64,000 nucleotides of DNA, taken from the NCBI GenBank assembly GCA_934561055.1, contig CAKTFN010000007.1, positions 1-64,000 on the forward strand, given 5' to 3'. This stretch comes from an uncultured Eubacteriales bacterium. Its GTDB lineage: Bacteria > Bacillota > Clostridia > Oscillospirales > Acutalibacteraceae. The notes beneath the pieces are model-generated. The model was not told the origin of the DNA and did not search any database. It was given only the letters and a program-made list of their open reading frames with translations. How positions within the stretch are numbered: the stretch's first letter is position 1; every line of letters starts with the position of its first letter. This document shows, piece by piece, positions 9,701-17,444 of this stretch. The position numbers and the translations under genes were made by a program.

Positions 9701-9721
9701 CTTTTTGATTTGATATTTCAT
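6710..9721 (-). CDS. lacZ: LacZ-type beta-galactosidase, GH2
   Basis: A 1003-residue GH2 enzyme of the size of LacZ. The N-terminal jelly-roll sugar-binding domain contains STWQRTGYESPVYINTRYEFP and is followed by two immunoglobulin-like domains flanking a TIM barrel. The acid/base glutamate is in MWSLGNESGG (about residue 452) and the nucleophile in FLCEYCHAMG (about residue 521). The C-terminal 270 residues match the beta-sandwich domain 5 of LacZ-like enzymes. No signal peptide is present, so it acts on imported beta-galactosides. It forms a single-gene unit with its own promoter (9755-9783) and terminator. GH2 also contains other activities; beta-galactosidase is the best supported. Confidence 0.88.
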   Translation of the reverse strand: MKYQIKKLEANNFDVFSIGRLDGRSYFIPYENRAALEKQSVLSERYSSDMVTVLSDDNWGFKYFEKLSRLPSYIDTENFAFDTVCVPSTWQRTGYESPVYINTRYEFPTTIPNVPDEMSAGIYVKKFNLKKETKHTVLTFLGVCSSLTLYVNGVFIGYSECSHNMAEFCIDKAVKEGENELLAIVTKWSNGTYLECQDMFRENGIFRDVYVTEYPDCFIRDYRAKSEKQPDGRYELEVSVSLEGPKGNAVLEAEIQKDGKILGSQTHSAGDTSSFFFANLDVLEWNAEKPELYDLFVTLKSKNQPSMTVREKIGFKTVTIENELFIFNGAPIKFKGVNHHDTNEKTGYVMTGEDMLKDIKLMKEFNVNAVRTSHYPPDPMFLYLCDEYGLYVIDEADIETHGTQFNQELKPTLKPNIISNDKKWLPRFEDRVLRMFERDKNHPSITMWSLGNESGGWKNQDKCYELLKERSTIPVHYEAAIRTPRGSYDVISEMYQSPANIERIAKHALGARYKNKPYFLCEYCHAMGLGPGGLEDYWNLIYDNDQLTGGCIWEWADHSVYDPGAKYKYTYGGDHGEKYHDGNFCVDGLFFPDRRPHTGAYEMKAVYRPIRCERLSDNLYCFTNTNRFLNASVYDVTYELLCDGAVFETGSLSLDIEPMASKSIVLAHKMTDGEHDWYINFYYRHKNGALVAKEQLTIFEKIKKPEIASSGAAAYTKKGDSVIVAFEGGTAAFDKKTGVFFSYKIGSKELLSDNFGFVPNLYRAELDNDVQKGKIWRKNGLDKLRIASSKLVSIKNEKGVIKLKTEANLEFAGKKVFEFELKYNIHPDGTIAVKAEIERPFPASLKKLSLARFGVSLDLDKSLSNVKYYGLGELENLPDFCAQSFMGVYESTVGEMFEYYIKPQENGMHMKTRFLELTDDEGRGLRIENRKAPFTFTVKPYSDKSLRAAKHIENLKNENKVFLNIDGFVLGTGTASCGPGVLPAYDLSIKDELEFSFYLCPIK

Positions 9722-9754
9722 CGCAAGTTACCCCTTTTTAAAATTATCGAAACT

Positions 9755-9783
9755 ATCATAACACATCTTTCATCTTTTTGCAA
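9755..9783 (-). promoter_or_regulatory. Promoter of lacZ
   Basis: Minus strand: TTGCAA (9778-9783), 17-base spacer, TATGAT (9755-9760) with TGT before the -10. The lacZ ribosome site is a GGGG tract about nine bases before its ATG. Confidence 0.6.
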
Positions 9784-9794
9784 ATATTACCTTG

Positions 9795-9823
9795 ATATAT
9801 CTTCTTCTTTTTTGCCAATACTA
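9795..9823 (+). promoter_or_regulatory. Candidate sigma-F/sigma-G-type promoter of sigG
   Basis: GCCAATACTA at 9814-9823 fits nine of ten positions of the forespore -10 pattern GGnRAYAMTW. ATATA at 9795-9799, 14 bases upstream, fits four of five positions of the GYATA -35. A sigma-F-dependent promoter ahead of sigG is known in Bacillus. The match here was made by eye and is not decisive. Confidence 0.5.
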
Positions 9824-9884
9824 AAAACCGAAACAAAAAAGGCGCAAAAGCGGCTTTCAATTGAAAGGCTTGGAGGAAAACGAC

Positions 9885-10667
9885 GTGTATTTTAACAAAG
9901 TTGAGATTTGCGGAATCGACACGGCAAAGCTCAAGGTTCTCACGGAAGAAGAAAAAACCGAGCTTTTGAAAAAAAGCCACGCCGGCGACAAAGAAGCAAG
10001 GGAAAAACTCATCAACGGAAACCTCCGCCTTGTTCTCAGCGTGATTCAGCGTTTTTCAAACCGTGGCGAAAACATGGACGACCTTTTTCAGGTCGGGTGC
10101 ATCGGACTGATTAAGGCTATTGATAATTTTAATGTTGACCTTGATTTAAGGTTCTCAACTTACGGGGTGCCGATGATTATAGGAGAAATAAAGAGATATT
10201 TACGGGACTTTACTCCGGTGAGAATTTCACGCTCAATCAGAGACACGGCATACCACGCAATGCAGGTCAAGGAAAGGCTTCAAAACGAAACGCAAAAAGA
10301 ACCGTCCGTTGAGGAGATTGCAAAGGAAATGGGGCTTGAAAAGGAAAAGGTTGTTCTTGCACTTGAGGCTATCGTTGACCCGGTTTCGCTTTACGAGCCG
10401 GTATATTACGACGCCGGCGACACGATTTACGTCATGGATCAGATCGGCGACAGCAACACTGACGTCAACTGGATTGACGAAATCCTCCTCAAAAAAGCAA
10501 TCCGTGACCTTCCCGAACGGGAAAAGAACATTCTTTCCCTGCGGTTCATGCAGGGGCTGACGCAGATGGAGGTTGCAAAGGAAATCGGAATTTCGCAGGC
10601 GCAGGTATCCCGGCTTGAAAAGGGTGCGCTCAATAAAATCAAGAGCCATCAGAAGATATTTATATGA
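9885..10667 (+). CDS. sigG: RNA polymerase sporulation sigma factor G
   Basis: Sigma-G directs late forespore transcription during endospore formation. The 260-residue protein opens with the family signature VEICGIDTAKLKVL, followed by region 2 (NLRLVLSVIQRF, DDLFQVGCIGLIKAIDNF, FSTYGVPMIIGEIKRYLRD), region 3 and region 4 with the helix-turn-helix TQMEVAKEIGISQAQVSRLE. I chose the GTG at 9885: GGAGG lies eight bases upstream, and the resulting N-terminus matches the family. Extending to the TTG at 9861 would add eight residues. In Bacillus and Clostridium sigG usually follows spoIIGA-sigE; here it stands alone between lacZ and ilvE. The convergent ilvE operon is separated by a shared hairpin. 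Confidence 0.95.
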   Translation: MYFNKVEICGIDTAKLKVLTEEEKTELLKKSHAGDKEAREKLINGNLRLVLSVIQRFSNRGENMDDLFQVGCIGLIKAIDNFNVDLDLRFSTYGVPMIIGEIKRYLRDFTPVRISRSIRDTAYHAMQVKERLQNETQKEPSVEEIAKEMGLEKEKVVLALEAIVDPVSLYEPVYYDAGDTIYVMDQIGDSNTDVNWIDEILLKKAIRDLPEREKNILSLRFMQGLTQMEVAKEIGISQAQVSRLEKGALNKIKSHQKIFI

Positions 10668-10671
10668 AAAC

Positions 10672-10707
10672 AACGGCGTGCAGGTCAAAAGACCGGCACG
10701 CCGTTTT
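10672..10707. terminator. Bidirectional terminator between sigG and ilvE
   Basis: A strong inverted repeat, AACGGCGTGC with GCACGCCGTT plus inner pairs, is flanked by short T runs on both strands (TTTT towards ilvE, TTGTTTT in the other direction). It lies 4 bases after sigG and 16 bases after the ilvE stop. Confidence 0.75.
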
Positions 10708-10722
10708 GGGTAAAAGCAATTT

Positions 10723-11790
10723 TTATTTAACCGTAACTCTCCAGCCGCGGGTGTCCTCACGCTTGCCCCACTGGATTCCGGTAAGCTCGTCATAAAGCTT
10801 TTGAGTGAGAGGTCCTATTTTTCCGTCACCGATATTCATGATATCGTCTTCATAGCGAAGCTTATTGACGGGCGAAACAACGGCAGCAGTACCTGTTCCG
10901 AAAACTTCCTCAAGCGAACCGTCTTTTGCGGCGGCGATGAGTTCGTCAACGGAAATTCTTCTTTCTTCAACTTCGTATCCCCAGTCTTTGCAGACCTTGA
11001 GAATCGAGTCACGGGTGATTCCGGGAAGGATGCTTCCGTTGAGCGCCGGAGTGACAACCTTTCCGTTGATTTTGAAGCAGATGTTCATTGCGCCGACTTC
11101 TTCGATATACTTTCTTTCAACGCCGTCAAGCCAAAGAACCTGAGAGTATCCGCTGTCGTGAGCCTTGACCTGGGCAATAAGGCTTGCGGCATAGTTTCCG
11201 CCGGTTTTTGTGAAGCCCATTCCGCCTCTAACCGCACGAACGTATTCGTCCTCAATCCAGATTGCAACGGGTTCAAGTCCGCTTTCATAGTAAGCGCCCG
11301 ACGGAGAAAGGATAATCATGAAAAGATAGGTCTTTGACGGAGCAACACCGAGAAAATCGTCGGTTGCGATTACGAACGGACGGATGTAAAGCGAGGTTCC
11401 CTCTTCGCTCGGTACCCAGTCACGGTCAACGTCAACAACGGCCTTGACCGCTTCAACAAAGTCCTCCTCCGGAATTTCCGGAATGCAGAGACGGCGGCTT
11501 GAGTTGTTCGCTCTTTTTGCGTTCATGTCCGGACGGAAAAGATAGATTTCGTCGTCTGCTCCACGGTAAGCCTTCATGCCTTCAAACATTTCCTGACCGT
11601 AATGGAAAACCATTGCCGCCGGCGAAAGGCTGATGTCGCCGTAAGGTACGATTCTTGCGTCGTGCCAGCCCTTGCCCTCGGTATAGTTCATGATGAACAT
11701 ATGATCGGTAAAGATTCTTCCGAAGCCGAGCTTTTCACCCTTTTTCGGTTTTTCTTTCGGAGTTGTTGTTTTTGTAATTTTGATGTCCAT
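10723..11790 (-). CDS. ilvE: Branched-chain amino acid aminotransferase
   Basis: IlvE interconverts valine, leucine and isoleucine with their 2-oxoacids using PLP. The 355-residue product is of the class that includes mitochondrial BCAT: HYGQEMFEGMKAYRG, the PLP-lysine region GFTKTGGNYAASL, LDGVERKYIEEVG and the late loop EVFGTGTAAVVSPV. It lies 34 bases after the oxidoreductase gamma-subunit gene and is the last gene of the T-box-controlled operon. In that context it would aminate 2-oxoisovalerate and 3-methyl-2-oxovalerate made by reductive carboxylation, the final biosynthetic step. Catabolism in the opposite direction is chemically possible but fits the T-box control less well. Confidence 0.93.
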   Translation of the reverse strand: MDIKITKTTTPKEKPKKGEKLGFGRIFTDHMFIMNYTEGKGWHDARIVPYGDISLSPAAMVFHYGQEMFEGMKAYRGADDEIYLFRPDMNAKRANNSSRRLCIPEIPEEDFVEAVKAVVDVDRDWVPSEEGTSLYIRPFVIATDDFLGVAPSKTYLFMIILSPSGAYYESGLEPVAIWIEDEYVRAVRGGMGFTKTGGNYAASLIAQVKAHDSGYSQVLWLDGVERKYIEEVGAMNICFKINGKVVTPALNGSILPGITRDSILKVCKDWGYEVEERRISVDELIAAAKDGSLEEVFGTGTAAVVSPVNKLRYEDDIMNIGDGKIGPLTQKLYDELTGIQWGKREDTRGWRVTVK

Positions 11791-11824
11791 ATGTATACAC
11801 TTCTTTCAAGTAAAATACAGTCTT

Positions 11825-12358
11825 TTAATAGTCAAAACCTACTTTGAGTGCGTTGAGATTGATGTCAAGAAGGTTTGCCTTTCTCGGCGGAATAACCTTT
11901 TGAAGCGCTTCTTTTGTGTTTTCAAAGCTCATGTCGGAACATTCTTTGATAAGCTTTCCGCAAAGAATCATGTTTGCAAGAGTTGCAAAGCCTGCGTCTT
12001 TTGCCATTTTTGTTGCCGGAACATAGAAAACGGAAACGTCGTCACGCTCAACTTTTTCTTCGATGAGGGTTGAGTCAACAAGAATCATTCCGCCGGGAAC
12101 AACGCTGTTTTCGTAACGTTTGAGCGAGGGAAGGTTCATTGCAATCAGGCAGTTCGGCTCGCTGACAATCGGTGAACCGACCGGGTCGTCGCTGATGATT
12201 ACGCTGCAGTTTGCCGTTCCGCCGCGCATTTCGGGACCGTAGGAGGGAAGCCAGCTTACGTTCTTTTCTTCAATAAGACCTTTTGTTGCAAGGAATTTTC
12301 CGGCGAACAAAACGCCCTGACCGCCGAAACCGGCGATGAGAATTTGCATATTCATCAC
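11825..12358 (-). CDS. vorC: 2-Ketoisovalerate:ferredoxin oxidoreductase, gamma subunit
   Basis: Gamma subunit of a four-subunit 2-oxoacid:ferredoxin oxidoreductase. The 177-residue protein starts with the family fingerprint MQILIAGFGGQGVLFAGK, followed by SYGPEMRGGTANCSVIIS and a C-terminal helical region with TLANMILCGKLI. This subunit helps bind CoA and completes the enzyme with VorD, VorB and VorA, encoded immediately upstream. The ATG overlaps the stop of vorA by four bases, a typical coupled arrangement. Several in-frame ATGs within the first four codons leave the exact start open by a few residues. The branched-chain substrate is inferred from ilvE and the Val/Ile T-boxes. Confidence 0.88.
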   Translation of the reverse strand: MMNMQILIAGFGGQGVLFAGKFLATKGLIEEKNVSWLPSYGPEMRGGTANCSVIISDDPVGSPIVSEPNCLIAMNLPSLKRYENSVVPGGMILVDSTLIEEKVERDDVSVFYVPATKMAKDAGFATLANMILCGKLIKECSDMSFENTKEALQKVIPPRKANLLDINLNALKVGFDY

Positions 12359-13107
12359 TTTTCCTCCTTCTGTGCGCTTCTGTCTTTATATACACCGAGG
12401 GGATAATAAGGAATCATGTTTTCCTCAAGCCACTTGAGTGCGTTTTGCGGAGTCATGCCCCAGTTCGTCGGGCAGCTTGAAACAACTTCAATGAGCGAAA
12501 AGCCCTTTTTGTCAATCTGGTTTTGGAAAGCCTTTTTGATTGCCTTCTTTGCGTTTTTGACGTTTTTGACATTGTTGACGGCAACACGCTCAATATATTC
12601 CGCACCGTCAAGCTGAGAAAGCATCTCGCAAACCTTTACCGGATAGCCGCAAAGGTTGACGTCTCTTCCGTAAGGAGAAGTCTGAGTAACCTGGCCGGGA
12701 AGCGAGGTCGGAGCCATCTGGCCGCCGGTCATTCCGTAAATTGCGTTGTTGACGAAAATCACGGTGATGTTTTCGTTTCTTGTTGCGGCGTGAACGGTTT
12801 CCGCCATACCGATTGAAGCAAGGTCGCCGTCACCCTGATAGGTGAAAACGATGTTGTCGGGTTCGGCTCGCTTTACGCCGGTTGCAACGGCCGGCGCTCT
12901 TCCGTGAGCGGCCTCAACCATGTCGCAGGCAAAATAGTTATAAGCAAGAACGGCACAGCCGACCGGAGCGATTCCGATTGTTTTTCCCTCAATGCCGAGT
13001 TCGTCAATCGCTTCGGCAACAAGGCGGTGAATAATGCCGTGAGTACAGCCGGGACAATAATGGAACGGCGCATCGGTGAGTGATTTCGGTTTTTCAAAAA
13101 CAACCAT
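12355..13107 (-). CDS. vorA: 2-Ketoisovalerate:ferredoxin oxidoreductase, TPP-binding beta subunit
   Basis: The 250-residue subunit carries the thiamine pyrophosphate site of the oxidoreductase. HYCPGCTHGIIHRLVAEA near the N-terminus is the cluster- and TPP-associated segment; TYQGDGDLASIGMAE and NNAIYGMTGGQMAPTS form the GDG...N metal/diphosphate motif. The reaction is reversible: 2-oxoacid + CoA + oxidised ferredoxin to acyl-CoA + CO2 + reduced ferredoxin. The stop/start junction with vorB shares one base (TAATG). Compared with 2-oxoglutarate enzymes the sequence reads like the VorA proteins of Clostridia, but subunit families overlap and the substrate is assigned mainly from context. Confidence 0.88.
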   Translation of the reverse strand: MVVFEKPKSLTDAPFHYCPGCTHGIIHRLVAEAIDELGIEGKTIGIAPVGCAVLAYNYFACDMVEAAHGRAPAVATGVKRAEPDNIVFTYQGDGDLASIGMAETVHAATRNENITVIFVNNAIYGMTGGQMAPTSLPGQVTQTSPYGRDVNLCGYPVKVCEMLSQLDGAEYIERVAVNNVKNVKNAKKAIKKAFQNQIDKKGFSLIEVVSSCPTNWGMTPQNALKWLEENMIPYYPLGVYKDRSAQKEEK

Positions 13108-14171
13108 TATTCTTTTCCTCCTTTGTCTGCTTTTTCAATTGCTTCAAGAACCATGTTCGGAGAAGGAATCATTCCGCCGACACGGTTGCAGAGCATTACG
13201 GGGCGCTTGCACTTGATTGCAAGCTCGATGTCTTCAATCATCTGTCCCATCGAAAGCTCGACGCTGATGAAGGTATGCGCCTTTTCCGCAGCGTCAAGAA
13301 GCGCCTTCTTCGGGAACGGCCAAAGGGTGATCGGGCGGATAAGACCGACCTTAATTCCCTTCTTTCTTGCTTCAACGATTGCGTTCTTTGAAACTCTCGC
13401 CGCAATTCCGAAGGCAACAACGCAGATTTCGGCGTCGTCCATCATGAAGCTTTCGTACATAACTTCGTTTTCTTCAACTTTTTTATATCTTTCATAACGT
13501 GCAAAGTTCAGTTCTTCAAGCTCCTCCGGAACGAGAGAAAGGGAGTTTACGATGTTGTGCTTTCTTTCGCACTTTGTTCCGGTGACAGCCCAAGGCTTTT
13601 CATATGTTGTTGCCTTGACTTCTTCGAGCGAAACGGGTTCCATCATCTGTCCCATTGTTCCGTCGGCAAGAATCATCGACGTCATTCTGTATTTATCCGC
13701 AAGGTCAAAGCCCTTAACGGTGAGCGAAGCCATCTCCTGAACGGAAGCCGGAGCAAGAACAATCATTTTATAGTCGCCGTGTCCGCCTCCCTTTGTTGCC
13801 TGGAAGTAATCCGACTGGCTCGGCTGGATTCCGCCGAGTCCGGGGCCGCCTCGCTGAACGTTGACAACAAGCGCCGGAAGGTCGGAACCGGCCATATATG
13901 AAAGTCCTTCGCTTTTGAGCGAAATTCCGGGACTTGAGGAAGAGGTCATAACTCTTTTTCCGGCCGAGGAAACGCCGTAAACCATGTTGATTGCGGCAAC
14001 TTCACTTTCAGCCTGAAGGAAAACACCGCCGATTTTCGGCATTCTTTTTGCCATGTATGCCGCAACTTCCGTCTGCGGTGTAATGGGATAACCGAAATAA
14101 TAACGGCAGCCGGCAAGAATTGCGGCTTCGGCAATTGCTTCGTTGCCTTTCATAAGTACTTTTTCTGTCAT
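13107..14171 (-). CDS. vorB: 2-Ketoisovalerate:ferredoxin oxidoreductase, alpha subunit
   Basis: The 354-residue alpha subunit has the PYR domain with the substrate-binding loop YYFGYPITPQTEVAAYM and the conserved glutamate segment FLQAESEVAAINMVYG, then SSSSPGISLKSEGLSYMAGS and the C-terminal transketolase-like domain. These are typical of VorB/KorA. I chose the ATG at 14171 (MTEKVLMKGNEA), which follows AGGTGCGAAAA; the frame extends seven codons upstream into the vorD end, where no ribosome site exists. It begins 10 bases after the ferredoxin-subunit stop and is cotranscribed with vorA and vorC. Confidence 0.9.
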   Translation of the reverse strand: MTEKVLMKGNEAIAEAAILAGCRYYFGYPITPQTEVAAYMAKRMPKIGGVFLQAESEVAAINMVYGVSSAGKRVMTSSSSPGISLKSEGLSYMAGSDLPALVVNVQRGGPGLGGIQPSQSDYFQATKGGGHGDYKMIVLAPASVQEMASLTVKGFDLADKYRMTSMILADGTMGQMMEPVSLEEVKATTYEKPWAVTGTKCERKHNIVNSLSLVPEELEELNFARYERYKKVEENEVMYESFMMDDAEICVVAFGIAARVSKNAIVEARKKGIKVGLIRPITLWPFPKKALLDAAEKAHTFISVELSMGQMIEDIELAIKCKRPVMLCNRVGGMIPSPNMVLEAIEKADKGGKE

Positions 14172-14181
14172 TTTTCGCACC

Positions 14182-14388
14182 TCACTTTTCAACTGTGATT
14201 ACGCAGTCCGGACACATCGTTGCACAAAACGCACAACCGATGCATTGCTCCCGGTCGGTCATTTCCGCAGGTGAATGTCCTTTTGCATTAATCTTGTTTT
14301 CCGCAATTTTAATGAGTTTTTTCGGGCAGGCGTCAACACAAAGTCCGCAGCCCTTGCACAGGTCCGTTTTAAAAGTTACCTTTGCCAT
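14182..14388 (-). CDS. vorD: 2-Ketoisovalerate:ferredoxin oxidoreductase, 2x[4Fe-4S] delta subunit
   Basis: A 68-residue ferredoxin-like subunit with two complete [4Fe-4S] motifs: CKGCGLCVDACP and CIGCAFCATMCP. It passes electrons between the TPP subunit and soluble ferredoxin. It is the first of the four vor genes and follows the MinD-like ATPase by three bases, indicating one transcript. The ribosome site GGAGG lies shortly before its ATG. Taken alone it could be a free ferredoxin, but its position in front of vorB makes the delta-subunit role nearly certain. Confidence 0.92.
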   Translation of the reverse strand: MAKVTFKTDLCKGCGLCVDACPKKLIKIAENKINAKGHSPAEMTDREQCIGCAFCATMCPDCVITVEK

Positions 14389-14391
14389 TTT

Positions 14392-15057
14392 TCAACCTCC
14401 TAAAATATTTTTCTGAAGCGTTAACGGGAACACGTTTTGAATATTTTCAAACTGATTTGAAAAATCTTTTCTCACCGTTGTCATAACAAGCGGAAGAGAA
14501 GAAATTTCGCACAGCTTTTGAACAAGCGGAAAAGTGTTTTCTATGTATTCTTTTGTTGTCTGAACGCCGACGTTTGAATTGTTGACGATTCCCGAAAAAC
14601 GAAGCGAACACGCAGTTTCGATTTCACGCATAACTTCGAGTGCTTCTTCGGGCGTCTGAGTCAGCGGACGGTAAAAATTGACAACAAAAAGCATTTGATA
14701 ATCTTTCGTTTTTTCAATGAGAGGAGCGAACCTTCCGAGAGCGACCGCTCCCCTGTCGTCGCCGCCGATATCCATTACCGAGTAGTTATCTTCACGGCAG
14801 AACGGAGCGTACATTTCCGACGGAAGAGCCGGAATGTCAAGATTCGTTGCGGCATAAGACGAACAGATGAGTTCGATTCCGTTTTCCGAAAGTTCTTTTG
14901 CGCTGTCCTTTGTTCTGAAATACGGATTCACGATATCAAGATCAAGAATACTGACATTTTCATGGTGCTTTTTGAGGTCGAGGGCATAATTCACGGCAAC
15001 ATTCGTTTTTCCGCTTCCGTAATGACCGCAAAAAACCGTAATTCGTTTATCGTTCAT
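14392..15057 (-). CDS. MinD/ParA-like P-loop ATPase in the vor operon
   Basis: A 221-residue nucleotide-binding protein of the MinD/ParA/CobQ class. The Walker A is a modified CGHYGSGKTN, followed by the switch DLDIVNPYFRT and the Walker B-like VMDIGGDDRG. There is no ATP-cone, membrane helix or CxxC that would mark an Nbp35-type Fe-S scaffold. It lies between an acyl-CoA synthetase (26 bases) and vorD (3 bases), so it is a true member of the operon. Its role is unknown. Plausible ideas are assembly or cofactor loading of the oxidoreductase, or regulation of it; no residue-level evidence decides between them. Confidence 0.75.
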   Translation of the reverse strand: MNDKRITVFCGHYGSGKTNVAVNYALDLKKHHENVSILDLDIVNPYFRTKDSAKELSENGIELICSSYAATNLDIPALPSEMYAPFCREDNYSVMDIGGDDRGAVALGRFAPLIEKTKDYQMLFVVNFYRPLTQTPEEALEVMREIETACSLRFSGIVNNSNVGVQTTKEYIENTFPLVQKLCEISSLPLVMTTVRKDFSNQFENIQNVFPLTLQKNILGG

Positions 15058-15083
15058 TATATCGCTTCTCCTTAAAAGTTTTT

Positions 15084-17366
15084 TTAAAGTTTTGCTCTGA
15101 TAATCTTTCCGCTCGTCGTTTTCGGAAGTTCCTCTCTGAATTCGACGATACGGGGATATTTATACGGAGCGGTATGCGTTTTGACGTAAGTTTGAATTTC
15201 CTTTTTGAGTTCGTCGGTACCCTCTGTTCCCTTTGTGAGAACGATGCAGGCCTTTACAACCTGACCGCGGACATCGTCGGGAGCGGCGCATACACCGCAC
15301 TCAAGAACATAAGGAAGTTCCATGATAACGCTTTCAATCTCGAACGGTCCGATGCGGTAACCGGAAGACTTGATAACATCATCAATTCGGCTGACGTACC
15401 AGAAATAGCCGTCCTCGTCACGCCATGCAACGTCACCGGTGTGATACATTCCGTCGTGCCACGCTTCGTTCGTCTGCTTTTCGTCGCCGTAATAGCCGGT
15501 GAAAAGTCCGCAGGGAGCGCCGTTTTCGGTGTGGATAACAATTTCGCCCGTTTCGCCGACAGGAACGCTGTTTCCGTCCGGATCAACAAGGTCAACATTA
15601 TAAAGCGGAGTCGGTTTGCCCATTGAGCCGAGCTTATGTTTCGTTCCGAAGAGGTTTCCGATGACGAGAGTTGTTTCGGACTGACCGAAACCTTCCATAA
15701 CCTGAAGGCCGGTGAGTTCCTCAAGCTTTTTGAAAACTTCCGGGTTGAGCGCTTCGCCGGCGATTGTTGCGTGTTCAACCGAGGAAAGGTCATACTTTGT
15801 GAGATCCTCTTTTATCATCATGCGATACATTGTCGGCGGTGCGCAGAACGTTGTGATGTTATACTTTTTGAACATCGGAAGAATGTCTGCGGCGTCGAAT
15901 CTGTCAAAGTCATAGACGAAAACCGCACCTTCGCAAAGCCACTGACCGTAGAGTTTGCCCCACATTGCCTTTGCCCAGCCGGTATCGGAAATTGTGAGGT
16001 GAAGGCCGTTCGGGTTGACGCAGTGCCAATAGTTCGCCGTGATGAAGTGACCGAGCGGATATTTATATGAATGGGCGGCAATTTTCGGATAGCCCGTTGT
16101 TCCGGACGTGAAGAACATGAGCATGAGGTCGTTGCCGCACGGGGTATCGTCCGTGCGAATGAATTTTTCGCTGAAGAGCGGATACTCTTCGTCAAAATCA
16201 TGCCAGCCGTCACGCCTGCCGTCGGTACAGATTTTAATTTTCAGCGACGGAGAATCCTTTTGGGCTTTTTCAATCTGTTCGCAGATGAAATCTTCGCCCG
16301 CACAGATGATTGCGGAAACATTTGCGGCATTGAAGCGGTAGGAATAATCGTGTTCCTGAAGAAGGTTGCTTGCCGGAATTGCGATTGCGCCAAGCTTATG
16401 AAGTCCGAGAACCGCAAACCAGAACTGATATCTGCGCTTGAGAACGAGCATTACCCTGTCGCCCTTTTTGATTCCGAGACTTTTAAAATAGTTCGCACAT
16501 TTTGCGGAGTTCTCTTTCATATCGAGGAACGTGAATTCATGCTCTTTTTTGTCCTTTGAAACGTGGAGCATTGCACGTTTTTCCGGCGAGCGTTCGGCAA
16601 GAGCGTCAACAACGTCAAAAGCAAAGTTAAACTTATCTTCGTTTTCAAAGCCGATTGATTTAAGAACTCCGTTTTCGTCCTCAACCGGGTGAATGAATTT
16701 ATGATAAATTCGTTTGTTGGTCTTTTCACGTTTGACGTCTTTGACGTTTTTATACTCTTCAACCGTTTCCGAACTCCAGTTCGACGGATTGAGAACGATT
16801 GCGTAAAATTCGCAGTTTTCTCCGTCAAGGGCAATCATGCCGTGAGGCGTTGAGGAATCGTAATAGGCGCAGTCGCCGGGATGAAGAATTTCGGTGTGCG
16901 TTCCGATTTGAAGCTTCATCGTTCCGCTTATAACAAGGTCACATTCCTGACCGACGTGGGTGGTGAGTTCAATGTCCTTATGGAGAGCTTCTTCGCTGTA
17001 TACACATTCAACATAAAGCGGTTCGGCAATTCTGTTTCTGAAAGCGGCGGCAAGGTTATAGTAATCCATGCCGTGAGCACGTTCAATTCGCTGACCGTCG
17101 TCTTTTCTTGTGATTGTATAAGTTTTAAGCTTCGGTGCGGAGCCCTCGATGATTTCAGAAACGTCAACGCCGAAAGCGAGAGCGCAACGATACAAAAACG
17201 CAAAGCTCAAATCGTGGCATCCGTTTTCGCATTCGAGGTATTCTTCGGTGCTTACGCCGGTGAGTTCCGCCATTTTTTCCGGCGAAAAATCAACGGCTTC
17301 ACGAAGCTCACGGATTCTTTCCGCCATTTCAATGATTTTAAGGTCGAGAGATGTGATTGATTCCAT
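15084..17366 (-). CDS. XRE-cupin-acyl-CoA synthetase fusion (copy 1, Val T-box)
   Basis: A 760-residue three-part protein. Residues about 10-65 form an XRE helix-turn-helix (RIRELREAVDFSPEKMAELTGV). Residues about 100-190 form a cupin (GTHTEILHPGDCAYYDSSTPHG). From about 230 onward lies an AMP-forming acyl-CoA synthetase of the medium/short-chain type: phosphate loop MLMFFTSGTTGYPK, MEGFGQSETT, YHTGDVAWRDEDGYFWYVSR, and catalytic Lys754 in SGKIIRAKL. Separate XRE-cupin repressors and synthetases are common; their fusion suggests that the enzyme may also sense its ligand or bind DNA. The ATG at 17366 has GGAGG seven bases upstream. A T-box with a GUA specifier precedes it. It likely activates isobutyrate-like acids for the downstream oxidoreductase (inference). 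Confidence 0.87.
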   Translation of the reverse strand: MESITSLDLKIIEMAERIRELREAVDFSPEKMAELTGVSTEEYLECENGCHDLSFAFLYRCALAFGVDVSEIIEGSAPKLKTYTITRKDDGQRIERAHGMDYYNLAAAFRNRIAEPLYVECVYSEEALHKDIELTTHVGQECDLVISGTMKLQIGTHTEILHPGDCAYYDSSTPHGMIALDGENCEFYAIVLNPSNWSSETVEEYKNVKDVKREKTNKRIYHKFIHPVEDENGVLKSIGFENEDKFNFAFDVVDALAERSPEKRAMLHVSKDKKEHEFTFLDMKENSAKCANYFKSLGIKKGDRVMLVLKRRYQFWFAVLGLHKLGAIAIPASNLLQEHDYSYRFNAANVSAIICAGEDFICEQIEKAQKDSPSLKIKICTDGRRDGWHDFDEEYPLFSEKFIRTDDTPCGNDLMLMFFTSGTTGYPKIAAHSYKYPLGHFITANYWHCVNPNGLHLTISDTGWAKAMWGKLYGQWLCEGAVFVYDFDRFDAADILPMFKKYNITTFCAPPTMYRMMIKEDLTKYDLSSVEHATIAGEALNPEVFKKLEELTGLQVMEGFGQSETTLVIGNLFGTKHKLGSMGKPTPLYNVDLVDPDGNSVPVGETGEIVIHTENGAPCGLFTGYYGDEKQTNEAWHDGMYHTGDVAWRDEDGYFWYVSRIDDVIKSSGYRIGPFEIESVIMELPYVLECGVCAAPDDVRGQVVKACIVLTKGTEGTDELKKEIQTYVKTHTAPYKYPRIVEFREELPKTTSGKIIRAKL

Positions 17367-17444
17367 AATTGTTCCTCCCAATTAATCAAAAGCGGAAAAG
17401 GAGCAATTCCCGTTACTGCAAAAAGAAGAGTGTTAAAAGGAAAC

